DNA of 64,000 nucleotides from Nitrosomonadales bacterium. GTDB taxonomy: Bacteria; Pseudomonadota; Gammaproteobacteria; Burkholderiales; Gallionellaceae. Below, in pieces: positions 1 through 7,763 of this stretch. Within the stretch, counting starts at the first letter, position 1; the number at the start of each line of letters is the position of its first letter. The stretch covers positions 1 through 64,000 of the forward strand of contig JANYJE010000004.1 of the NCBI GenBank assembly GCA_025408405.1, written 5' to 3'. The position numbers and the translations under genes were made by a program. The notes beneath the pieces are model-generated. The model saw nothing but the letters and a program-made list of their open reading frames with translations. It had not been told where the DNA came from and made no database searches.

Positions 1-75
1 CGCAACCGGCATCCCGGCTTCCGCCTCCTTGATGAACCCGATGATCTGTTCTTCGCTGAATCGACTCTTCTTCAT
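1..75 (-). CDS. IS3-family transposase OrfA, N-terminal 25 codons (partial)
   Basis: The minus strand from 75 reads MKKSRFSEEQIIGFIKEAEA and then GMPVA before the window edge. This is the characteristic start of the small helix-turn-helix OrfA subunit of IS407-type IS3 transposases, which binds the terminal repeats. A purine-rich stretch (GAGAGGCGGAA on the minus strand) just upstream could be the ribosome-binding site. The rest of orfA and the DDE orfB lie outside the window, so intactness cannot be judged. Confidence 0.8.
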   Translation of the reverse strand, partial: MKKSRFSEEQIIGFIKEAEAGMPVA

Positions 76-141
76 TTCCGCCTCTCTTCAAAAGCGGACT
101 TTACTAACTTTTAGATGGTACGGTCTATGGGGAGCAGGTCA
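1..141. mobile_element. End of an IS3-family (IS407-group-like) insertion sequence, cut by the window edge
   Basis: Only one terminus is inside the window. Read on the minus strand it begins TGACCTGCTCCCC at 141-129, a typical TG...-starting IS3-family end. About 55 bp further in comes the start of a transposase OrfA. The element therefore ends at about 141 and continues beyond base 1. It abuts the helicase gene, whose TTG codon lies 12 bp away. The subgroup is inferred from the OrfA start and the terminal sequence; the target duplication cannot be checked because the other end is missing. Confidence 0.75.
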
Positions 142-152
142 AAGGGAATGTC

Positions 153-1979
153 TTGGCAACACTTATTCCAAGTTTGAGTGCCTGCGTTTCAAGAATGACT
201 GGCGGCGAGAGGCGTCTAGCCCAACGTCTCGAAGCAAAATTGGAAAGCGACTATCTTCTCTGGTATGACGTTGCCATCGGACAAGCAGTCAAACATCCGG
301 ACTTCATTGTCTTGCATCCGCAGCGCGGACTGCTAATTCTGGAAGTCAAAGACTGGAAGCGTGACACTATTCGCGGAGCGGACAAGCATTCGATTGAGAT
401 TCTGACGAGCTCAGGAATTAAACATGTTAGCAATCCATTGGAACAAGCAAGACAGTATGCTCAAGCGGTAACGAATGTTCTCCAGAAAGACCCCCAACTC
501 ACCATCTTGTCAGGCAAACTTGCCGGACACTTGTTGTTCCCCTGGAGCTATGGGGTGGTGTTGCCAAATATTTCTCGGAAGCAGTTTGAGGATGGGCAAT
601 TCAATGAAGTAATCGAGTCTAGCCGGGTGATCTGTCAAGACGAGATGCTGGAGTCAGTGGATGCAGAAGAATTCCAGCAACGGCTCTGGAATATGTTTCC
701 CTTCAAGTTCAAAGGCGCTTTGTCCTTGCCACAACTTGATCGAGTTCGCTGGCATATGTTCCCTGAAGTTCGAGTTTCCACCGCGGCCACGGGTGATTTA
801 TTTGGAGACGAGTCGGGAGTCGATGAGGCCGAAATCCCGGACTTGCTACGCGTAATGGATATTCAACAAGAGCAGCTGGCGCGCAGTTTGGGAGAGGGGC
901 ACCGTGTAATCCATGGCGTGGCAGGTTCTGGCAAAACGCTCATTCTTGGTTATCGTGCTATGCATCTGGCTCAAACCTGCAAGAAGCCGATTTTGGTGCT
1001 TTGCTATAACAAGGCATTGGCAGCAAAGCTGCATCAGCTGATTGAAGACAAGAGTTTGTCCGAGAAAGTGTCGGTGTATAACTTTCATGCGTGGTGCCGC
1101 GCACAGCTAACTGCTTATGATATTGCTCTCCCAAAGTTGGAGGGTGAAGCGTTTTTCGATGGCATGGTTGAGTCGGTGATCCATTCGGTAGACCGCAAGC
1201 TAATTCCTTCTGGGCAGTATGACGCGGTGCTGATTGATGAGGGGCACGACTTCCGTCCAGAATGGTTCAAGTTGGTCGTGCAAATGGTTGACCCATCGAG
1301 CAACTCATTGCTGGTGTTATATGACGACGCTCAATCTATTTACGAGCGAGCAAAGAAGCAGAAATTTAGCTTTAAGAGCGTTGGAATTCTGGCTCAAGGT
1401 CGGACCAATATTCTTAAGATCAACTATCGCAACACTCAAGAGGTTCTGAGTGTTGCTATGACCTTTGCCTATGATTTGTTATCGGCAAAAGATGCCGATG
1501 AGGATCATGTTCCAGTTGTGCATCCAATGAGCGCTGGTCGCCACGGTCCGCGCCCTTGTATCGTGAAATTGCCAACATTGGATGAAGAATCCCAGTGGGT
1601 CATCAATCAGTTGAAAGAGGCCAATAAGGGTGGGTTGCCTTGGCACGATATGGCGGTGATATACCGCCACTATGAGCCCACTGGAAAGCTCATGTGGAAT
1701 AGGCTGAAGGCGGCAGGGATCCCGGTTACTTGGCAGAAGGACGTTAAATTTTCTACTGACCAAGATACAGTTCGACTAATTACGATGCACTCGTCTAAGG
1801 GGCTCGAATTCCCATTGGTTGCGATACCGGGGATCGGGATGATGCCAGGCAAAGATGTCGATGTAGAGGATGAAGCCCGGTTGCTCTATGTTGCAATGAC
1901 GCGAGCTACTTCAAAGCTTGTAATGAGCTGTGATCGCGATTCTGCATTTTCCGAAAAACTCAGCAAGGCCATCGGCTGA
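153..1979 (+). CDS. NERD-domain UvrD/Rep-type DNA helicase
   Basis: A 608-residue protein. An N-terminal nuclease-related NERD domain (about residues 20-130, with PDFIVLHP and LEVKDWK near 49-68) is fused to a superfamily 1 helicase core. The core has Walker A GVAGSGKT near 255-262, the DEGHD motif II near 361, the NYRNTQEV region, TMHSSKGLEF near 543 and LLYVAMTRAT near 577. Such proteins are inferred to be ATP-dependent nucleic-acid helicases with possible nuclease function, and they are frequent in defence and mobile islands. TTG 153 is chosen because AAAGGGA lies 5 bp upstream and the N-terminus (SRMTGGERRLAQRLE) looks family-complete. The gene is less GC-rich than the downstream core and directly abuts an IS end, so its original promoter may have been displaced. 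Catalysis of the NERD domain is unproven. Confidence 0.85.
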   Translation: MATLIPSLSACVSRMTGGERRLAQRLEAKLESDYLLWYDVAIGQAVKHPDFIVLHPQRGLLILEVKDWKRDTIRGADKHSIEILTSSGIKHVSNPLEQARQYAQAVTNVLQKDPQLTILSGKLAGHLLFPWSYGVVLPNISRKQFEDGQFNEVIESSRVICQDEMLESVDAEEFQQRLWNMFPFKFKGALSLPQLDRVRWHMFPEVRVSTAATGDLFGDESGVDEAEIPDLLRVMDIQQEQLARSLGEGHRVIHGVAGSGKTLILGYRAMHLAQTCKKPILVLCYNKALAAKLHQLIEDKSLSEKVSVYNFHAWCRAQLTAYDIALPKLEGEAFFDGMVESVIHSVDRKLIPSGQYDAVLIDEGHDFRPEWFKLVVQMVDPSSNSLLVLYDDAQSIYERAKKQKFSFKSVGILAQGRTNILKINYRNTQEVLSVAMTFAYDLLSAKDADEDHVPVVHPMSAGRHGPRPCIVKLPTLDEESQWVINQLKEANKGGLPWHDMAVIYRHYEPTGKLMWNRLKAAGIPVTWQKDVKFSTDQDTVRLITMHSSKGLEFPLVAIPGIGMMPGKDVDVEDEARLLYVAMTRATSKLVMSCDRDSAFSEKLSKAIG

Positions 1980-2033
1980 TATTGGTTTTTGCTGTATTTA
2001 GGTTGGGTGGCTCAAAATGCTAACAAGATAGAT

Positions 2034-2084
2034 ATGTCCGATACTTTTGACAATTTGTTGAGAATTGCCTAAAGTATCGGACAT
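2034..2084 (+). promoter_or_regulatory. hipBA promoter embedded in a perfect palindromic operator
   Basis: A perfect 14-bp inverted repeat (ATGTCCGATACTTT at 2034-2047 and its complement at 2071-2084) flanks a sigma70-like promoter. The -35 is TTGACA at 2047-2052, followed by a 17-bp spacer and the -10 TAAAGT at 2070-2075. The right half-site runs into the hipB ATG at 2083, so transcription would start at or next to the start codon. HipB-type autorepressors bind such palindromes; binding here is inferred. Confidence 0.75.
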
Positions 2085-2511
2085 GGCTAGAACTTTCCAT
2101 TCCCCTTTTCCATCGATCACGAAGCAGCTGGCTGCTCTTGGCGAACGGTTACGAGATGCTCGCCTGCGGCGCGAGCTGACAACCGTGCTTTTCGCCGAAC
2201 GGCTTGGTGTATCTCGAGATACGCTGAACCGTTTGGAGAAGGGGGATCCAAATATTGCCATTGGCACTTATATGAAAGCCTTGCGGGTGTTAGGTTTGGA
2301 TCAAGATATCGACGAAGTGGCTAAGGATGATGCTATTGGCCGCAAGCTGCAAGATCGTGCGTTGCCTCCCCGCCGGAATGTTAAGGCAGCGAGCCCGGCA
2401 TTAAAGGCTGTTACCCGGCCAGAGAGTGAAAATCTTCGGGAGCGAAATCAGGAAACCCTTTCTCGCTTGCTGAAGGGTCGACGCAAAGGGGGGGGCGATG
2501 GCGACAGCTAA
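2083..2511 (+). CDS. hipB: HipB-like XRE-family antitoxin / autorepressor
   Basis: A 142-residue protein with an N-terminal Cro/C1-type helix-turn-helix (about residues 15-70: LGERLRDARL, FAERLGVSRDTLNRLEKGDP). A basic, probably flexible C-terminal tail follows. It precedes and overlaps the hipA-like gene by 14 bp, the usual antitoxin-toxin arrangement, and its promoter carries a perfect palindrome. ATG 2083 is preferred over an in-frame TTG at 2065. The -10 box ends at 2075, so the mRNA would begin near 2082 and be effectively leaderless, with no Shine-Dalgarno sequence. It is inferred to neutralise HipA and repress the operon. Confidence 0.8.
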   Translation: MARTFHSPFPSITKQLAALGERLRDARLRRELTTVLFAERLGVSRDTLNRLEKGDPNIAIGTYMKALRVLGLDQDIDEVAKDDAIGRKLQDRALPPRRNVKAASPALKAVTRPESENLRERNQETLSRLLKGRRKGGGDGDS

Positions 2512-3751
2512 TCCAACGCGAGAGGACTTCGAGGTTTTCATCGACGCTGAAGAGTTAGGTTATTCCGGCCAAGTTGGCACGCTCTATCGTGACAAGGTGC
2601 GCACTGCGCTGCCGCCATCCTTCGAGTACACCGAGGAATGGATTGCCAAAAAACCTTTCATGCTAGATCCCAGGCTGGAGTTGTACGCTGGGGAGCAACA
2701 CCCTGTTGGAGACTCATTTTCCTTCGGAGTCTTTTTGGACTCGGCTCCTGACCGTTGGGGGCGCGTACTCATGGAACGGCGTGAAGCTATCCAAGCCAAG
2801 AAAGAGGGGCGCACTCGTAGAACGCTTCAGGAAATGGATTTTCTGCTCGGGGTGAATGATCATACTCGACAAGGCGCTCTGCGTTTTCGTCGTCCAGGGG
2901 GCCCATTCCTAGACAACAGCGAACTACCTACCCCATCCGTAACCGATCTTAACGAGTTAGCTTCAATCTGTATCCGCTTGGAGGAAGAGGGGGTTGAGGA
3001 ACTTCCCGAATATGAGAAGTGGCTTTCCTTGCTGATAGCTCCTGGTTCATCTCTTGGTGGTGCTCGACCGAAGGCCAACTTCGAGGAGTTGGGTGGAGGC
3101 CTCTGGATCGCGAAGTTTCCTGCAAAGAATGATATTTACGACGTTGGTGCGTGGGAACTCGTGATACATCGTCTAGCAGAAAAAGCAAAAATTCTGGTAC
3201 CTCCCTCTCGTGCGACCCAGCTCGCATCTAAATATCACACCTTTTGCGTAAAGCGATTTGACCGAACAGAGACCTCTCGGCGAATGTATGCGTCAGCAAT
3301 GACTCTGCTTGAGAAGAAGGACGGCGAATTTGGCAGCTATCTGGAGATGGCCGACTTCATCAGCAATCAAGGCGCAAGCGGATCTATTGAAGCCGACTTG
3401 GCTCAACTATTTCGGCGTGTTCTTTTTAACGTGCTAGTTAGCAATCGGGACGATCACCTGCGCAACCACGGATTTATCCGAGTTGTAGACGGATGGAGGT
3501 TGTCTGATGCATTCGATATGAATCCGAATCTAAGCAAAGCGACACACGCGCTCGCGCTGGATGATGCCAACCCGGAGCCGGACATAGAGGTCGCTATATC
3601 CACGGCTGAGTTCTACCGACTGACGAATAGCCAAGCTTTGGACATACTGGAGGAGGTTGTTGAAGTCGTCTCTGGTTGGGCGGGGCAGGCCAAAGCCATG
3701 GGGTTGTCGAGTGCCGAAATCGACCGAATGAAGTCGGCTTTCCTGGTGTAG
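2498..3751 (+). CDS. hipA: HipA-family serine/threonine kinase toxin
   Basis: A 417-residue HipA homologue, close to the family's usual length. The N-terminal domain has the FGVFLDSAPDRWGR motif. Residues near 182-190 carry the SSLGGARPK loop, the region holding the regulatory autophosphorylated serine in HipA kinases. The catalytic motif NRDDHLRNHGF lies near 315-325 and the metal-binding SDAFDMNP near 336-343. Characterised HipA toxins phosphorylate aminoacyl-tRNA synthetases and induce growth arrest; the target here is unknown. All catalytic elements look intact. Start ATG 2498 lies inside hipB, so the two are translationally coupled. Codon use and GC content resemble the neighbouring helicase rather than the core genes, which suggests horizontal acquisition. 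Confidence 0.85.
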   Translation: MATANPTREDFEVFIDAEELGYSGQVGTLYRDKVRTALPPSFEYTEEWIAKKPFMLDPRLELYAGEQHPVGDSFSFGVFLDSAPDRWGRVLMERREAIQAKKEGRTRRTLQEMDFLLGVNDHTRQGALRFRRPGGPFLDNSELPTPSVTDLNELASICIRLEEEGVEELPEYEKWLSLLIAPGSSLGGARPKANFEELGGGLWIAKFPAKNDIYDVGAWELVIHRLAEKAKILVPPSRATQLASKYHTFCVKRFDRTETSRRMYASAMTLLEKKDGEFGSYLEMADFISNQGASGSIEADLAQLFRRVLFNVLVSNRDDHLRNHGFIRVVDGWRLSDAFDMNPNLSKATHALALDDANPEPDIEVAISTAEFYRLTNSQALDILEEVVEVVSGWAGQAKAMGLSSAEIDRMKSAFLV

Positions 3752-3848
3752 GGCCGACTCATCGCTAGGGGTGGAAAGTGACTTTGGGCTATATGAGTTG
3801 CCGAGTTCGAATATAATGAGAACTAAGGATTAGGCGTTGGTCTTCGTT

Positions 3849-3871
3849 GTGTGAGTATTGGTGTGAGTATT
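3849..3871. repeat. Short direct repeat GTGTGAGTATT, two copies
   Basis: GTGTGAGTATT occurs at 3849-3859 and again at 3861-3871, one base apart, in the noncoding DNA after hipA. Closely spaced direct repeats of this sort can be arm-type sites of tyrosine integrases, but no integrase gene is in the window. The function is unassigned. Confidence 0.5.
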
Positions 3872-3941
3872 TTGTGATCGAATCCCTTTGAAATCCTTTG
3901 TTTAAGGCAAATTCAAGGGCACCTATCACCACCAATCAAAT

Positions 3942-3967
3942 GGTTAGCCTGGTTGCTAGCCTTTTTT
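3942..3967 (+). terminator. Rho-independent terminator downstream of hipA
   Basis: GGTTAGC at 3942-3948 and GCTAGCC at 3955-3961 form a 7-bp stem with one G-U pair, followed by six T residues. It lies about 190 bp after the hipA stop and would end the hipBA transcript. Confidence 0.65.
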
Positions 3968-4013
3968 GTTTCTGATGCACCGTGTTTGAACGGAATTAGA
4001 TGCTGGCTGAAAT

Positions 4014-4047
4014 AAAAAACTCCAATCCGCACGGATTGGAGTTTTTT
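4014..4047. terminator. Strong bidirectional terminator with a perfect 16-bp stem
   Basis: AAAAAACTCCAATCCG (4014-4029) and its exact complement (4032-4047) are separated by two bases. The A-tract on one side and T-tract on the other make it a terminator in both directions. On the minus strand it begins inside the stop codon of a 43-codon ORF; on the plus strand it insulates miaB from the accessory region. Confidence 0.85.
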
Positions 4048-4177
4048 ATTTCGATACGATAATTTCCTGTTTGCCGGCGAACAGTCCTTCCAGCCAGTGA
4101 GAGCAGTAGTGCAGCAATTCGCGTGCTGGATTTATGTCGCTAGATTTGAGATGCCGGAATATTTGAGGAGTGCGCAT
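4046..4177 (-). CDS. Small hypothetical ORF divergent from miaB (43 aa)
   Basis: The otherwise noncoding DNA before miaB has an open frame on the minus strand from ATG 4177 to TAA 4046. The protein starts [20 protein letters not shown], continues with [11 protein letters not shown] and ends in [10 protein letters not shown] strong terminator starts at its stop codon, as expected of a real gene 3' end. Its ATG overlaps the miaB ATG on the other strand, and no Shine-Dalgarno sequence is visible, so the start is doubtful. I do not recognise a family. It may be the tail of a gene truncated when the accessory DNA arrived. Confidence 0.35.
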   Translation of the reverse strand: MRTPQIFRHLKSSDINPARELLHYCSHWLEGLFAGKQEIIVSK

Positions 4178-5513
4178 GGATAAGGTTGCCAGGCTTTACA
4201 TCAAGACCTACGGCTGTCAGATGAATGAATATGACACCGACAAGATGGTGGATGTGCTGCGCGCAGGCGAGCGCATCGAGCTGACCGAGCATCCTGAACA
4301 GGCGGATATCATTCTGCTCAATACCTGTTCGGTGCGCGAAAAAGCGCAGGAGAAGGTGTTCTCCGACCTGGGCAGGATGCGCCCGTTAAAGCAGGCGCGT
4401 CCCGATCTGATTATCGGTGTGGGCGGCTGCGTGGCGAGCCAGGAGGGGGCGCTGCTTATCAAGCGCGCACCCTATGTGGATGTGGTGTTCGGCCCGCAGA
4501 CCTTGCATCGCCTGCCTGAGCTGATAGCGGCGCGCAGGGCCAGCGGCCAGGCGCAAGTCGATATCAGTTTTCCCGAGATTGAGAAATTTGATCACCTGCC
4601 GGCAACGCAAACGCTAGCCGGCAGCGCGTATGTCGCCATTATGGAAGGGTGCAGCAAATACTGTACTTTTTGCGTGGTGCCCTATACCCGCGGGGATGAG
4701 GTGTCGCGCCCGTTTGCCGATGTGATGCATGATGTAACGGAGCTGGTGGCGCAGGGCGTGGGGGAAATCACCCTGCTGGGGCAGAATGTGAATGCCTACA
4801 TGGGCGAGCACGCGGATGGTGACAGCGTGGATTTTGCCTTCCTGCTGCAGGCGATAGCAGCGCTGGATGGCGTGCAGCGCCTGCGCTTCACCACCTCGCA
4901 TCCGAAAGAGATGACGCCGCGCCTGATCGATGTGTATGCCAGCACGCCCAAGCTGGTCAGCCACCTGCATCTGCCTGTGCAGTCCGGCTCTGACCGCATT
5001 CTGGCGGCAATGAAGCGCGGCTATACTGCGCTGGAATACAAATCCGTCATCCGCAAACTGCGTGCCGTGCGCCCTGATCTGGTGCTGACTTCCGATTTCA
5101 TCGTGGGTTTTCCGGGCGAGACAGAGCAGGACTTCGAGGCGACCATCAAGCTGATCGAGGATGTGGGTTTCGATATGAGCTTCAGCTTTGTGTACAGCCC
5201 GCGCCCCGGCACACCAGCCGCCGAGATGGCGGATGAAGTGACGCCGGAAACCAAGGCCGTGCGCCTGAAGCGTCTGCAGGATCTGGTTAACAGGCAATCC
5301 CAGGCGGTGGCGCAGGGCGTGGTGGGCAGTGTGCAGCGCGTGCTGGTGGAGAAGTTGTCGCGCCGCGATGCCGGTGAGCTGGCAGGGCGGCTGGACAATA
5401 ACCGCACGGTCAATTTCGTTGGCTCCAGCGGCATGCTGGGACGTTTTGTTGATGTTAAAATCACGGCTCTGGAGCATCACACCCTGCGCGGTGAAATGCT
5501 GACAGTGACATGA
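4176..5513 (+). CDS. miaB: tRNA-2-methylthio-N6-dimethylallyladenosine synthase MiaB
   Basis: A 445-residue radical-SAM methylthiotransferase that adds the 2-methylthio group to i6A37 of tRNA. Order: N-terminal UPF0004 domain with its three cluster cysteines (YGCQMNEYD near 14, NTCSVREKA near 50, GGCVASQEG near 84), radical-SAM motif CSKYCTFC at 159-166, C-terminal TRAM domain. ATG 4176 is chosen because GAGGAG at 4165-4170 sits 5 bp upstream; an in-frame GTG at 4170 overlaps that site. The stop overlaps the ybeY start (ATGA). In many proteobacteria phoH/ybeZ lies between miaB and ybeY; here it is absent. Confidence 0.96.
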   Translation: MDKVARLYIKTYGCQMNEYDTDKMVDVLRAGERIELTEHPEQADIILLNTCSVREKAQEKVFSDLGRMRPLKQARPDLIIGVGGCVASQEGALLIKRAPYVDVVFGPQTLHRLPELIAARRASGQAQVDISFPEIEKFDHLPATQTLAGSAYVAIMEGCSKYCTFCVVPYTRGDEVSRPFADVMHDVTELVAQGVGEITLLGQNVNAYMGEHADGDSVDFAFLLQAIAALDGVQRLRFTTSHPKEMTPRLIDVYASTPKLVSHLHLPVQSGSDRILAAMKRGYTALEYKSVIRKLRAVRPDLVLTSDFIVGFPGETEQDFEATIKLIEDVGFDMSFSFVYSPRPGTPAAEMADEVTPETKAVRLKRLQDLVNRQSQAVAQGVVGSVQRVLVEKLSRRDAGELAGRLDNNRTVNFVGSSGMLGRFVDVKITALEHHTLRGEMLTVT

Positions 5514-6004
5514 AAGGCCTGCCAACGCCAAGAGCAGCACCAAGCCCAATTATGCGCAACGCCCATAAACTCTCGCTCTCCGTACAGTATGCCAGCGCCG
5601 TCGCAGGGCTGCCTGCGCGTGCGCAATTTCGCCGCTGGGTGCAGGCTGCCATGCAATGCGATTTGCATGTCACCCTACGCATTGTCGATGAGGAAGAAGG
5701 GCGTGCGCTGAACCGTGATTTTCGCGGCAAAGACTATGCAACCAACGTGCTGACATTCGTTTACGATGATGAGCCGCTCCCCCTGTCTGGCGACATCGTC
5801 ATCTGCGCGCCGGTGGTGGCGCGCGAAGCCGCGGAGCAGGGCAAGGCCCAGCTCGTGCATTACGCGCACCTGACCCTGCATGCCGTGCTGCATTTGCAGG
5901 GGTATGAGCATGAAGCCGAAACAGAGGCCGCCGCGATGGAGGCGCTGGAAACTGCGTTAATGATCAAATTAGGGTATCCTGCTCCCTATGTAGTTAACAC
6001 ATGA
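5510..6004 (+). CDS. ybeY: Endoribonuclease YbeY (rRNA maturation factor)
   Basis: A 164-residue UPF0054 metalloprotein needed for 16S rRNA 3'-end processing and ribosome quality control. The zinc motif H-x3-H-x5-H is visible as [11 protein letters not shown] near the C-terminus, and the central [10 protein letters not shown] region is family-typical. The start at 5510 overlaps the miaB stop (ATGA), implying translational coupling. A second in-frame ATG at 5540 would remove an atypical proline-rich N-terminus and could be the functional start. corC follows 7 bp after its stop. Confidence 0.92.
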   Translation: MKGLPTPRAAPSPIMRNAHKLSLSVQYASAVAGLPARAQFRRWVQAAMQCDLHVTLRIVDEEEGRALNRDFRGKDYATNVLTFVYDDEPLPLSGDIVICAPVVAREAAEQGKAQLVHYAHLTLHAVLHLQGYEHEAETEAAAMEALETALMIKLGYPAPYVVNT

Positions 6005-6011
6005 AGTAACG

Positions 6012-6878
6012 ATGGACGACTCAGCCATTAACAAACCCAGTCTGTTGGAACGCATTTCCGCGATGCTGCTGCGCGAACCGGAAGACCGCGAACAACTTAT
6101 CACCCTGCTGCACTCCGCGTACGAACGCAACCTGCTGGATGCCGAAGCCCTGTCCATGATGGAAGGGGTGATTCAGGTATCCGAGCGGCAGGTGCGCGAA
6201 ATCATGCTGCCGCGCTCGCAGATGGATGTCATCGACATCAGCGAGCCTCCGGAAAAATTCATTCCTTTCGTCATCAAGACCGCGCATTCGCGCTTCCCTG
6301 TCACTGACGGCAACAAGGACAACATTATCGGCATCCTGCTTGCCAAAGATCTGCTGCGTTACTACGCGGGCGAAGAGTTCGACATGCGCGACATGCTGCG
6401 CCCTGCGGTATTCGTGCCCGAATCCAAGCGCCTGAATGTGCTGCTGCGCGACTTCCGCAGCAACCGCAATCATATTGCGCTGGTGGTGGATGAGTACGGC
6501 GGCGTGTGCGGTATGGTGACGATTGAGGATGTGCTGGAGCAGATCGTCGGCGAGATCGAGGATGAATACGATTTCGATGAGGATGAAGACAATATCATCC
6601 AGGTCAGCAAGAACCATTGGCGCGTCAAGTCTGCCACCGAGATTGCGGACTTCAACGAGATCCTGGGAACCGCATTCAGCGATGAAGAAATCGATACTGT
6701 GGGCGGCCTGGTGCTCAAGGCCGCAGGCAGGCTGCCCAAGCGCGGGGAACGCATCGCAATCGGCGGCATGATTTTTACCGTGCTGCGTGTGGATAGCCGC
6801 CGCCTGTACGCCCTGATGGTAGAGCGCAAAGCGGTTGAGCCCAAGGCTGAGGACTCGGGATTGAGGACTGAGGACTGA
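6012..6878 (+). CDS. corC: CorC/HlyC-family CBS-domain protein (YbeX)
   Basis: A 288-residue cytosolic member of the CorC/YbeX family, linked to magnesium/cobalt efflux and, with YbeY, to ribosome homeostasis. Two CBS motifs occupy about residues 70-190 (MLPRSQMDVIDI; VDEYGGVCGMVTIEDVLEQIVGEI split across the second motif). A C-terminal transporter-associated CorC_HlyC domain follows (VGGLVLKAAGRLPKRGE near 235-250). The last residues, about KAEDSGLRTED, are encoded by heptad repeats and are not expected in the family. In related genomes lnt follows immediately; here lnt is 8.7 kb away. Confidence 0.93.
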   Translation: MDDSAINKPSLLERISAMLLREPEDREQLITLLHSAYERNLLDAEALSMMEGVIQVSERQVREIMLPRSQMDVIDISEPPEKFIPFVIKTAHSRFPVTDGNKDNIIGILLAKDLLRYYAGEEFDMRDMLRPAVFVPESKRLNVLLRDFRSNRNHIALVVDEYGGVCGMVTIEDVLEQIVGEIEDEYDFDEDEDNIIQVSKNHWRVKSATEIADFNEILGTAFSDEEIDTVGGLVLKAAGRLPKRGERIAIGGMIFTVLRVDSRRLYALMVERKAVEPKAEDSGLRTED

Positions 6879-6910
6879 GGACTTGGTTTGGGCTCCTGAA
6901 TCCTGGCTCC
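6848..6910. repeat. Facing heptad-repeat array A (unit TGAGGAC)
   Basis: The left arm is five consecutive 7-mers at 6848-6882: TGAGGAC, TCGGGAT, then TGAGGAC three times. The right arm at 6890-6910 reads GGGCTCC, TGAATCC, TGGCTCC, an imperfect reverse complement in the same 7-bp phase. The corC stop codon lies in the last left unit. It separates convergent corC and rluF and may act as a terminator-like hairpin. Confidence 0.7.
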
Positions 6911-6916
6911 CCGGTA

Positions 6917-7648
6917 CTAAAACTTTTCGTCCTCGCGCAGATAACGCCACTGCCCTACCGGCAAATCTCCCAGTTTCACACGACCTATGCGCACGCGTTT
7001 CAACCCCGTCACCTTAAGCCCGACCAGTTCGCACATGCGGCGAATCTGACGCTTCTTGCCTTCTCGCAACACAAAGCGCAATTGCTCCTCGTTCTGCCAG
7101 GTGACCTTGGCGGGTTTGAGCTTCTGGCCGTCCAGCGACAGGCCGTGATTGAGCATGTTGAGGCCATTGCCGACCAGCTTGCCGGTCACGCGCACCAGAT
7201 ATTCCTTGTCGACCTCGGAGTTCTCCCCGATCAGCTGCTTGGCGATGCGGCCGTCCTGGGTGAATACCAGCAAACCCTGGGAGTCAATATCCAGGCGGCC
7301 TGCCGGGGCGATGCCCTTCAAGTGTGCAGGGTTGAAGCGCACTGCCGCGGCATCGCCGGACCAGCGCGATTGGGCATTGACCAGCGTAATGGCAGGCTGG
7401 TAGCCATCTTCGGCCTGGCCGGAAACATAGGCAATCGGCTTGTTGAGCAGGATGGTTACCTGGGTGTTTTGCTGGGTCTGTGCGCTGCGGTTTAGCGTGA
7501 TGCGCTGCGTGGGGTAGATCTTGGTGCCGAGCTCGCTGACCGGTGCGCCGTCCACCAGCACCCAGCCGCGTTCGATATAGCTGTCCGCCTCGCGGCGCGA
7601 GCACAGCCCCTGTTCAGACATGAGTTTGGAGAGACGGATTTTTTCCAT
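6917..7648 (-). CDS. rluF: 23S rRNA pseudouridine synthase, RluF-like
   Basis: A 243-residue RsuA/RluB/E/F-family enzyme. An N-terminal S4 RNA-binding domain ([22 protein letters not shown], residues about 4-25, broken here by family variation) precedes the catalytic domain, with [11 protein letters not shown] carrying the catalytic aspartate and KEYLVRV plus [11 protein letters not shown] near the C-terminus. The pattern is closest to RluF (23S U2604), though RluB or RluE specificity is not excluded. ATG 7648 is used. A longer frame from 7702 would translate part of heptad array B and gives no family-like sequence. Confidence 0.85.
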   Translation of the reverse strand: MEKIRLSKLMSEQGLCSRREADSYIERGWVLVDGAPVSELGTKIYPTQRITLNRSAQTQQNTQVTILLNKPIAYVSGQAEDGYQPAITLVNAQSRWSGDAAAVRFNPAHLKGIAPAGRLDIDSQGLLVFTQDGRIAKQLIGENSEVDKEYLVRVTGKLVGNGLNMLNHGLSLDGQKLKPAKVTWQNEEQLRFVLREGKKRQIRRMCELVGLKVTGLKRVRIGRVKLGDLPVGQWRYLREDEKF

Positions 7649-7671
7649 AGTGTAGTTAAATATAAATATTA

Positions 7672-7745
7672 GCCACAGAGCACACAGAGAAATTCGCTGC
7701 ATGCAGGGTGAAGCGACATTCTCTGTGTACTCTGATCTCTGTGGC
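7672..7745. repeat. Facing heptad-repeat array B (CCACAGAG / CTCTGTGG type)
   Basis: The left arm at 7672-7692 (GCCACAGAGCACACAGAGAAA) is matched by the right arm at 7719-7745, TTCTCTGTGTACTCTGATCTCTGTGGC. The right arm is about one 7-bp unit longer than the complement of the left. It lies between rluF and marC, both on the minus strand. The same sequence type recurs near 51.7 kb. Confidence 0.7.
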
Positions 7746-7763
7746 CTGGTTGTTGATGAATGA

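Noticed and set aside
3872-3961. Possible tRNA 3' end as an attachment site (GGGCACCTATCACCACCA)
   Set aside because: No acceptor stem, anticodon arm or T-loop GTTCGANNC can be aligned upstream, so there is no tRNA gene here.
7649-7702. Longer RluF start at 7702
   Set aside because: The added residues are a translation of heptad array B; the S4 domain begins just after ATG 7648.
6848-7745. CRISPR arrays in the short tandem repeats
   Set aside because: Units are 7 bp and contiguous, with no spacers of 25-40 bp and no cas genes anywhere in the window.
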